Origin: JBFXAN01 sp050184225 | GTDB lineage: Bacteria > Chloroflexota > Dehalococcoidia > CAUJGQ01 | DNA length: 35,843 nt | Direction of reading: 5' to 3' | Assembly (NCBI GenBank): GCA_050184225.1 | Contig: JBFXAN010000057.1 | Location: 1 to 35,843 of the forward strand | Shown here: positions 29,873 to 35,843 of the stretch, piece after piece | Position numbering within the stretch: position 1 is the first letter of the stretch | How the letters are laid out: each line of letters starts with the position of its first letter | The notes under the pieces: generated by a model | Databases searched by the model: none | Seen by the model: the letters and a program-made list of their open reading frames with translations, nothing else | Told to the model about the DNA's origin: nothing | Made by a program: the position numbers and the translations under genes

Positions 29873-30371
29873 CGGTCACATCATCGCCGAGGAGACGCGA
29901 CAGTACGGCAAGCTGCCGGTGTTGCTGGTGCGGATGAATCCGGATCTGGCGGTGGGGGATGAACTGCTGAAGAGGACGGGGGCGGGGAATCTGTTTACGG
30001 TCTTCGGCGAGCCGGACCTGGTGGTGGGTCAGCGGGTGGATGGGCGGCTGGTGATGGAGATCCGTGGCGTCGATGTGTATGACCCGACGACGGGGGAGAT
30101 CCGGTCGAGCTCGACGGATGATATCGCCTGCTGGTTCATCGATACGGCGTACAACGAAGAGGCGTTCGTTGTGCGGCACGCCTACTTCACCGGGGCGGAC
30201 CAGCCGTATGAGCGGCTGAAGCGGGCGCTGCGGGCGGAGATCGATGAGGCGGCGTGGAGCGCGCTGTACTCGACGGTGAGCCGGCCGTACGAGCGGCCGG
30301 AGACCGGGCGAATTGCGGTCAAGGTGATCAACCACTACGGCGATGAAGTGCTGAAGGTCTTGAGCGTCTGA
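29869..30371 (+). pseudogene. adenine-specific DNA methyltransferase (type III R-M-like), C-terminal fragment
   Basis: From about 29886 the frame reads ETRQYGKLPVLLVRMNPDLA, ELLKRTGAGNLFTVFGEPDL, EIRGVDVYDPTTGEIRSSST, DDIACWFIDTAYNEEAFVVR, HAYFTGADQPYERLKRALRA, then RPETGRIAVKVINHYGDEVL. This is the C-terminal 165 residues of a type III-like site-specific DNA methyltransferase or its fused partner. The catalytic DPPY and FxGxG motifs belong to the missing N-terminal part. The homology ends abruptly at the repeat element, which suggests truncation by that insertion or by rearrangement. Frames further left run through the hairpins and are not protein. Confidence 0.65.
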
Positions 30372-30597
30372 TCGCCTCCGGCGCCGTTCGTCGATCCGGA
30401 CACTTTGAGGTAATGGTACTGCCTGGAACAAGGCATCTTCAGGTGATACCGATACCTCATCGGGTAGCACTTCGACGCCCCCTACCCACATTTTCGGGAC
30501 ACCAACGGACACCGGCGGCCACGGTGAATCCGGGGCGCGCTATGCCACGTACCTGCCGTGGTGGAGGATGTGTGTTTTCCGGAAAGGCAGGGAGGTC

Positions 30598-31527
30598 ATG
30601 GTCAGTCGCTCGTTGGGCAGGCAGAAGCGGATCGGTGTTGCACTTGGTGTGCTTGCGGTCGCATTGATCGCGGCCTGGGCGATCGTGCGGATCGAGGGCG
30701 GGCGGGTGACGGCGCAGTCAACCCCGACGGTGCAGATCGCCCAGGCTGGTGACTTTGGTGCGATTCTGACCGATGCCGATGGCCTGACGCTCTACATCTT
30801 TGACCGGGATGAGCCAGATGTGAGCAACTGCAACGGTGGTTGCGCGGAGACGTGGCCGCCGCTCCTGCTGGACGACGGCGACCCGGTGGCGCCGCCCGAC
30901 CTCAGCGGCGAGTTGACGGTGTTCACGCGCGCCGATGGGCGGCGTCAGGTGGCCTATCGCGGGCAGCCGCTCTATCGCTATGCGGGTGACACCCAGCCGG
31001 GCGATACCACCGGCGATGGTGTCGGCGGGGTCTGGCATCTGGCGAGGCCCGAGCTGACGACGGTGCGGACGTTCGATGCGGGTGAGTTGGGCGTGATCCT
31101 GGCCGGTAGCAACGGCATGACGCTGTATAGCTTCGACCGCGACGAGGCAGGGGTCAGCAATTGCAATGGCCCGTGCGCCGAAACGTGGCCGCCGCTGCTG
31201 CTCGACGAAGGAGATCCGATCGCACCGTCGAATCTGACCGGTACCTTGAGCATGATCACGCGCGCCGATGGCGGTCGGCAGGTCGCCTATGAAGGCCGGC
31301 CGCTTTACTTCTACCGCGACGATGAGCAACCCGGCGACACGCTGGGCGATGGCGTCGGCGGTATCTGGCACGTGGTCCGGCCGGTGGCAGAAGCCTCGCC
31401 ATCGCCATTGCCATCGGTGTCGCCGGCTCCAACTCCGACCGCGACCCCGGCGCCCACTGCGGCGCCAACGCCGATGCCGACGGCCGCACCCACCGCGGCG
31501 CCGACTGAACGGCCGTACGGGTATTAG
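30598..31527 (+). CDS. secreted COG4315-type repeat protein
   Basis: This 309-residue protein has a basic start and a signal anchor (IGVALGVLAVALIAAWAIV). Two copies of the COG4315 secreted repeat follow: ADGLTLYIFDRDEPDVSNCN, GGCAETWPPLLLDDGDPVAP, VAYRGQPLYRYAGDTQPGDT, GDGVGGVWHLARP; and SNGMTLYSFDRDEAGVSNCN, GPCAETWPPLLLDEGDPIAP, and so on to GIWHVVRP. Each copy has CNGxCAxTWPP and the QPGDTxGDGVGGxWH end. A Pro/Thr/Ala tail of about 45 residues (TPTATPAPTAAPTPMPTAAP) ends the chain, probably a wall-spanning linker. It sits outside the membrane. The repeats are common in aerobic Chloroflexota and actinobacteria; function unknown. Confidence 0.82.
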   Translation: MVSRSLGRQKRIGVALGVLAVALIAAWAIVRIEGGRVTAQSTPTVQIAQAGDFGAILTDADGLTLYIFDRDEPDVSNCNGGCAETWPPLLLDDGDPVAPPDLSGELTVFTRADGRRQVAYRGQPLYRYAGDTQPGDTTGDGVGGVWHLARPELTTVRTFDAGELGVILAGSNGMTLYSFDRDEAGVSNCNGPCAETWPPLLLDEGDPIAPSNLTGTLSMITRADGGRQVAYEGRPLYFYRDDEQPGDTLGDGVGGIWHVVRPVAEASPSPLPSVSPAPTPTATPAPTAAPTPMPTAAPTAAPTERPYGY

Positions 31528-31692
31528 ACCGGAGGTTTGACCGGTCGGGGTGACGCGCTCTGCCATGGAAAACACCGTCTCCGTCGCCGCCGATGCCTGC
31601 GATGCCGGAGATGGACGACTACGAAACCGGCCAATCCACAAAAGCACAAAGACATCAAGACGAACACGTATCTTGGTACCTTTGTGGTGAAG

Positions 31693-32589
31693 TCAACGAT
31701 CGATAACTGGCGCGGACGTGTAGTGCAACGCGCCGCTGTAGCCGCCCATCAGCCGCGCGTCGGCGTAGATCTGCTCCAACGCACGGCCGAGTTGATTGCA
31801 GGCGTTGATCGACCGCTCGCCGAGGTGTGCGGTGATGATGCCGCAACTGATCACGCCGGTGTTGGCGGCGAGCGACGGCTCGCCGGCCGCGTCGAGCCGG
31901 ATGTCACCGTTCCACAGCCGAAGCGCCGATGCCGATGTGCGTTGCCGGTCAAGGGCGCGGTGCAAGCCAGCGAAGATGCCCGTGCGGTCTTCGTCGCCGA
32001 CGTAGCCGTACCAGAGCACGCAGCGCACGCCGTGCGCACTGAGGTGACAGAGCAGGTCGAACGAGTTGCGGCCGGAGTCATCCGACAGCAGCGTCTGATA
32101 CGGGTCGATGTGCGCCAGCGTCACGGCGGCCTCGTCCGGCGCAAGGTCATCGCCCAGTTGTGTCAGCGCCGTCAGGCCATCGCCGTTGACGAGGCGCAGT
32201 CGCGTGGGCGTGATGCCGAGGCGTTCTGCCGCCCTCTGGATGTCGGCCAGGCTGTCAGGGTCGGTATCGCAGAAGACAAAGTCGGTGGACTCGTCCCCCA
32301 GGAGGTGCATGGCGATGGCGGGCGAGCCGGGATAGATACGGATCTGTCCTTCGGTCTCCAGGCTCCGGAGCAAATCGACATATCGGGATTCGGCGAGATG
32401 CGGCGCATCGGCGGCGCGGGCGCGGACGCGGTAGACTCCGTAATCGCGTTCATACGACGGTGTCAGGTGGTAGAAGGCCGAGCCCGCGTGCGACTCCCAC
32501 ACGTGATGCGGACGTTCGATCGTGAGGATCTCGGCGAGCGGAAGGTGTTTCCACACATCGCCGATCCGGCCGTAGTGGATGTTTGCCAT
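31693..32589 (-). CDS. RlmJ-like 23S rRNA adenine-N6 methyltransferase
   Basis: This 298-residue protein shows the RlmJ order: MANIHYGRIGDVWKHLPLAE (the usual H-x-GN-x-DVxKH start), VWESHAGSAFYHLT, GQIRIYPGSPAIAMHLLGDE, RLRLVNGDGLTALTQL, and AAVTLAHIDPYQTLLS, where most relatives have IDPPY. The one-proline DPY is a notable change at the catalytic loop. The YPGSP and HAG motifs support SAM binding and RNA methylation. The start at 32589 is preferred to upstream codons at 32643. Divergent from the canonical enzyme, so the target may not be A2030. Confidence 0.72.
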   Translation of the reverse strand: MANIHYGRIGDVWKHLPLAEILTIERPHHVWESHAGSAFYHLTPSYERDYGVYRVRARAADAPHLAESRYVDLLRSLETEGQIRIYPGSPAIAMHLLGDESTDFVFCDTDPDSLADIQRAAERLGITPTRLRLVNGDGLTALTQLGDDLAPDEAAVTLAHIDPYQTLLSDDSGRNSFDLLCHLSAHGVRCVLWYGYVGDEDRTGIFAGLHRALDRQRTSASALRLWNGDIRLDAAGEPSLAANTGVISCGIITAHLGERSINACNQLGRALEQIYADARLMGGYSGALHYTSAPVIDR

Positions 32590-32671
32590 CGCGGCCCCGT
32601 TCAAGCATTGAGTTGACGCAGAGAGCGTGCGAGGGGAGGGCACGATTGGAACCCTCCCCTACAGCATCGGC

Positions 32672-34351
32672 TCAGTAGGCGGCGGCGCCGCCGTCGGCGC
32701 GGGGTTCGGTGCCGGCGATGTAGGCGCCGTTCTCCTGGCGGGCGATGATCTGGCCCTTGCCGAACAGCGCCGGGCGGGGCGAGACGGCGACGGTGTGGCC
32801 GCGGGCGGCGAGGCCGTGCATCACCTGCGGCGGGGCTGCCGCCTCGAGCTCGATCTCCATCCCTTGGTCCCAACGCCAGCGCGGCGCGTCGAGTGCGGCC
32901 TGGGGGTTCATGCCGTAGTCCACCTGATTGACGACCACCTGCACGTGGCCCTGCGGCTGCATGTAGCCGCCCATCACGCCGAAGGGGCCGACGGCGCGGC
33001 CCTCGCGCGTGAGGAAGGCGGGGATGATCGTGTGATAGGGGCGCTTGCCCGGCGCGATCACGTTCGGGTGGCCGTCCTCCAGTGAGAAGCCGCGGCCGCG
33101 GTTCTGGAGCGCGATGCCGGCTCCCGGCACGACGATGCCGCTGCCGAAGCCGTTGTAGTTGGACTGGATGAAGCTGACCATCATGCCGTCCGCATCGGCG
33201 GCGCAGAGGTAGACGGTGCCCCCCTCCGGCGGCCTTCCCGCGACCGGCGGGATCGCCCGCTCGCCGATCAGCGTCCGTCGCTCGGCGGCGTAGTCTTTGT
33301 CGAGCAGACCACGCACGGGCACGGCGGCGTGATCCAAGTCGCCGACGTAGGTCAGCGCGTCGGCGAAGGCGAGCTTCAGCGCCTCGATCTGGAGGTGATA
33401 GCTCTCCGTCGATTCGCGCGGGTAGCGGGCCAGGTCGAAGCCTTCGAGGATGTTGAGCGCGATCAGCGCCGTAATGCCCTGGCCGTTCGGCGGGATCTCC
33501 CAGACGTCGTAGCCGCGGTAGCTGGTGCCGATCGGCTCGACCCAGGTGGACGTGTGCGCGGCGAGGTCGGCGGCGGTGAGATGGCCGCCGGTCGAGGTGG
33601 CGAACGTCTCCATCTCCGAGGCAAGCTCTGACTCATAGAATGCCTCGGCCTTGCTCCGCGCGATCAGGCGCAACGCGCGGGCGTGTCCCGGCGAGGACCA
33701 GATCTCGCCGGCGCGGGGGGCGCGGCCGTTCGGCGCGAACGTTTCGAACCAGGCGCGATATTCGGGACCGGTGTTTTCGGCCGTGTAGAGCTGCACTGCC
33801 GCCGCCCAGGCCGCCGCTGTCATCGGCGTCACCGGATAGCCGTGCTCGGCGTACTCGATCGCGGGCTCGAACAGTGTTTCGAACGGGAGCCGTCCGAAGC
33901 GCGCGTGCGCGTCGCGCCAGGTGGCCGGGGCGCCGGGCACGGTCACGGTCAGCCAGCCGCGCGGCGGCATTAGGCTGAGGCCGTGGCTCCGACACAGGTC
34001 GAGTGTGTGCGCGGCGGGGGCGCGGCCGGAGCCGTTGAGGCCGTGGAGCGTGTCGCCGTCCCAGATCAGGGCGAAGGCATCAGCGCCGATGCCGTTCGAG
34101 GTCGGCTCGACGACGGTGAGGGTAATCGCGGTCGCCAGAGCTGCATCGACGGCGTTGCCTCCCTGGCGGAGCACGTGCAGGCCCGCCTGGGCTGCCAGCG
34201 GCTGGCTGGTGGCGACGACGCCGCGTCCGGCGATCGTCGGGATCCGGCGCGAGGGATAGGGCAGGCCGGCGAGGCCGAGGCCAGCCGTGCTGGTCGCCAG
34301 TTGGGGAGAGAGCCGGTCCGGATCGACGACGGTGTCATGCGTCAAGGTCAT
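32672..34351 (-). CDS. gamma-glutamyltransferase family protein
   Basis: This 559-residue protein is a complete N-terminal nucleophile hydrolase. It begins IPTIAGRGVVATSQPLAAQA, GLHVLRQGGNAVDAALATAI, TLTVVEPTSNGIGADAFALI. The autocleavage Thr is in PPEGGTVYLCAADADGMMVS (about residue 383), and IQSNYNGFGSGIVVPGAGIA, LQNRGRGFSL, PYHTIIPAFL follow as in the family. GADAFALI replaces the GGGxF of many relatives. No signal peptide is seen, so it is probably cytoplasmic, as in glutathione or opine/aminoacyl cleavage. It overlaps the aminotransferase by 17 bases, so the two are one operon. Confidence 0.88.
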   Translation of the reverse strand: MTLTHDTVVDPDRLSPQLATSTAGLGLAGLPYPSRRIPTIAGRGVVATSQPLAAQAGLHVLRQGGNAVDAALATAITLTVVEPTSNGIGADAFALIWDGDTLHGLNGSGRAPAAHTLDLCRSHGLSLMPPRGWLTVTVPGAPATWRDAHARFGRLPFETLFEPAIEYAEHGYPVTPMTAAAWAAAVQLYTAENTGPEYRAWFETFAPNGRAPRAGEIWSSPGHARALRLIARSKAEAFYESELASEMETFATSTGGHLTAADLAAHTSTWVEPIGTSYRGYDVWEIPPNGQGITALIALNILEGFDLARYPRESTESYHLQIEALKLAFADALTYVGDLDHAAVPVRGLLDKDYAAERRTLIGERAIPPVAGRPPEGGTVYLCAADADGMMVSFIQSNYNGFGSGIVVPGAGIALQNRGRGFSLEDGHPNVIAPGKRPYHTIIPAFLTREGRAVGPFGVMGGYMQPQGHVQVVVNQVDYGMNPQAALDAPRWRWDQGMEIELEAAAPPQVMHGLAARGHTVAVSPRPALFGKGQIIARQENGAYIAGTEPRADGGAAAY

Positions 34352-35606
34352 TGAGCGCCTCCTCGCAGGCGGCGAGCGTGGCCTGCCGGTCGTCCTCGGT
34401 GTGCGCGGCGGAGCAGTAGACCTTGCCGCCGTTGAAATAGACGCCGCGCGCGATCATCGCGTGGCAGAAGCGGTTCCAGCGGGCGGCGTCGGCGTGGAGC
34501 GTGTCGCGGTAGTCGCGGATCGCCTGCTCTTGGAGATAGAGTTGGAAGATCGGTCCCTCGCCCGACGCCTGCACGGGGATGCGCCGCGACCGGAACGCCG
34601 TTACGACGCCGTCGCGCAGCCGGTCGCCGTAGGCAAAGAGCTGCTCGTAGAACGACGGACCGCGATCGGCGATCTCCTGGAGCGTCGCCAGGCCGGCGGC
34701 GGCGGAGACGGGGTTGCCGCTGAGCGTGCCGGTCATGTTGACGCCGGCCTTGCCCTGGGCCGGGTCGGCGAGCGACATCAGGTCGCGCCGGCCGCAGACG
34801 GCGCCGCCGGAGTAGCCGCCGAAGACGACCTTGCCGTAGCAGGCGAGGTCGGGCGTGACGGCGTAGCGCTCCTGGGCGCCGCCCCAGGCGAAGCGGAAGC
34901 CGGTGACAACCTCGTCGAAGATCAGGACGGCGCCGGTGCGGTTGCAGACATCGCGCAGCCCCTGGAGGAAGCCCGGCACCGGTGGGAGCGACCGCTGGAA
35001 CGGCTCGACGATCACGGCGGCGACCTCGTCCTGGTGGTCGAGGATCACGTCGCGTGCGCCCTCGATGTCGTTGAAGGGGGCGACCAGAACCGTCTCGCGC
35101 ACGGCGGCGGGGACGCCGGCCGTTTCGGCGGCAGCGGCGGGGAAGGATGGCGGGTCCGATGGCGTGACGCTGACGAGCGAGTAGTCGTGGTTGCCGTGAT
35201 AGGCGCCCTCGAACTTGACGATCTTCTCGCGGCCGGTTGCCGCCCGCGCCAGCCGCAGCGCGGCGAAGGTAGCCTCGGTGCCGCTGCCGACGAATTTGAC
35301 CTGCTCGGCGCAGGGGACGGCGTCGACGATCATCTCGGCCAGCGCCAGCGCCTCGCGGTTGAGGGTGAAGTAGGTGCTGCCCCGCGCCGCCTGCGCTTGC
35401 ACCGCCGCGACGACGCGGGGATGGCCGTGGCCGAGCAGCATCGGGCCGGAGCCGAGGACGTAGTCGATGTACTCGCGTCCGTCGAGGTCGTAGATCTTGG
35501 AGCCGGCGGCGCGATCGACGATGAACTCGATCTCGTCCGGCAGTGCGGTGTTGAGGGTGCCGCCGGCGACCAGTGCGTGCGCCCGGCGAACGGCTTCGGT
35601 CTGCAT
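34335..35606 (-). CDS. class III aminotransferase, glutamate-1-semialdehyde aminomutase-like
   Basis: This 423-residue PLP enzyme has LPDEIEFIVDRAAGSKIYDL, DGREYIDYVLGSGPMLLGHG, FVGSGTEATFAALRLARAAT, YHGNHDYSLVSV, VIVEPFQ, LIFDEVVTGFRFAWGGAQER, and the PLP lysine in TPDLACYGKVVFGGYSGGAV, then TGTLSGNPVSAAAGLATLQE. FDEV with the lysine some 27 residues on is normal for class III. The pattern resembles glutamate-1-semialdehyde 2,1-aminomutase, but the pair with a gamma-glutamyltransferase suggests an amino acid degradation or beta-amino acid role, not haem. GGGAGG seven bases upstream fixes the start at 35606. Confidence 0.87.
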   Translation of the reverse strand: MQTEAVRRAHALVAGGTLNTALPDEIEFIVDRAAGSKIYDLDGREYIDYVLGSGPMLLGHGHPRVVAAVQAQAARGSTYFTLNREALALAEMIVDAVPCAEQVKFVGSGTEATFAALRLARAATGREKIVKFEGAYHGNHDYSLVSVTPSDPPSFPAAAAETAGVPAAVRETVLVAPFNDIEGARDVILDHQDEVAAVIVEPFQRSLPPVPGFLQGLRDVCNRTGAVLIFDEVVTGFRFAWGGAQERYAVTPDLACYGKVVFGGYSGGAVCGRRDLMSLADPAQGKAGVNMTGTLSGNPVSAAAGLATLQEIADRGPSFYEQLFAYGDRLRDGVVTAFRSRRIPVQASGEGPIFQLYLQEQAIRDYRDTLHADAARWNRFCHAMIARGVYFNGGKVYCSAAHTEDDRQATLAACEEALNDLDA

Positions 35607-35632
35607 GGGCCAACCTCCCGCGCGTTGGCCTG

Positions 35633-35662
35633 AGTGTAGCCTGCCGGCTCGGGCGCCGTCAT
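35633..35662 (-). promoter_or_regulatory. candidate promoter of the aminotransferase/gamma-glutamyltransferase operon
   Basis: On the minus strand ATGACG (35657-35662), 18 bases, then TACACT (35633-35638). Four of six -35 matches and a good -10. Transcription would begin near 35626, 20 bases before the start codon, with the ribosome binding site in between. Confidence 0.45.
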
Positions 35663-35843
35663 CTCGACGGGAAGCGCATGTGCGCGACCGCATTCCTATT
35701 AGCGAACTACGCCCATCCTGTCATCCTTGTATCTTGCCACGACGGGGTTGGCGGCGTCGGTGGAAGGGGCGCCGCTGCCGGAGACAGCCGTGACCGGGCG
35801 AGGCCGGATCATCCTGGGTCGGCAGACCGCCGTTCAGCAAGGT

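Noticed and set aside
34287..35633. A 448-residue open frame on the plus strand
   Set aside because: It is antisense to the aminotransferase, has no domain pattern and is rich in G, V and R as expected of a shadow frame.
35694..35843. Possible start of a plus-strand gene at the window end
   Set aside because: A GTG frame is open to the edge, but it is short, has no clear ribosome binding site and shows no family pattern.

Overview
The window is GC-rich bacterial DNA with tightly packed genes, many ATGA start/stop overlaps and good Shine-Dalgarno sites. The gene families present (DUF2277, YezD next to a sulfonate-type ABC transporter, an ECF42-type sigma factor with DGPF/YCII proteins, COG4315 secreted repeats, an esterase-like phytase-fold protein) fit a Chloroflexota host of the Thermomicrobia/Sphaerobacter kind. 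That placement is inference from gene style; no rRNA or other marker gene is present.

Layout. 1-126 is the end of an IS5-like transposase. 584-3776 is a sulfur-acquisition locus: yezD faces a lipoprotein/ATPase/permease operon, and the intergenic region holds a repeated motif and a leader terminator. 3870-4314 has an IS630-type transposase scrap and a DUF2277 gene. From 4329 to 18829 the chromosomal genes all lie on the minus strand: ArsR regulator, SRPBCC protein, two RibD/DHFR-like reductases (one broken), a small HhH protein, a serine hydrolase, a broken PPOX-fold protein and DUF2277. This run is cut by a 10.6-kb integrated element.

The element (5680-16280) is the most interesting object. 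It was inserted by its own large serine recombinase into the serine hydrolase gene. Joining the two flanks restores one continuous reading frame across a shared GAGC. Joining the two inner ends rebuilds a symmetric attP, with perfect 9-bp inverted arms around an AG/CT dinucleotide. The element encodes small DNA-binding and zinc-ribbon proteins, an archaeo-eukaryotic-type primase, an HNH nuclease, a P27-type small terminase, a protein resembling only the N-terminal part of a large terminase, a metallopeptidase, a TumE-like toxin-antitoxin pair and an unknown three-gene minus-strand operon. An XRE regulator then sits directly before the integrase. No portal, capsid or tail gene is present, so it looks like a phage satellite or a heavily reduced prophage.

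After the element come the rest of the minus-strand run, the ECF42 sigma factor with its DGPF/YCII partners (18897-21722), a secreted phytase-like protein, a secreted protein with an internal duplication, a SPASM/radical-SAM remnant, a ferredoxin-YHS fusion, an MFS exporter, a second transposase remnant, a PRC-barrel protein, a ThDP enzyme, a 168-bp inverted-repeat element beside a truncated DNA methyltransferase, a secreted COG4315 protein, an RlmJ-like methyltransferase, and an overlapping aminotransferase/gamma-glutamyltransferase pair. The last 150 bases (35694-35843) hold nothing I can name. No tRNA, rRNA or CRISPR array was seen.
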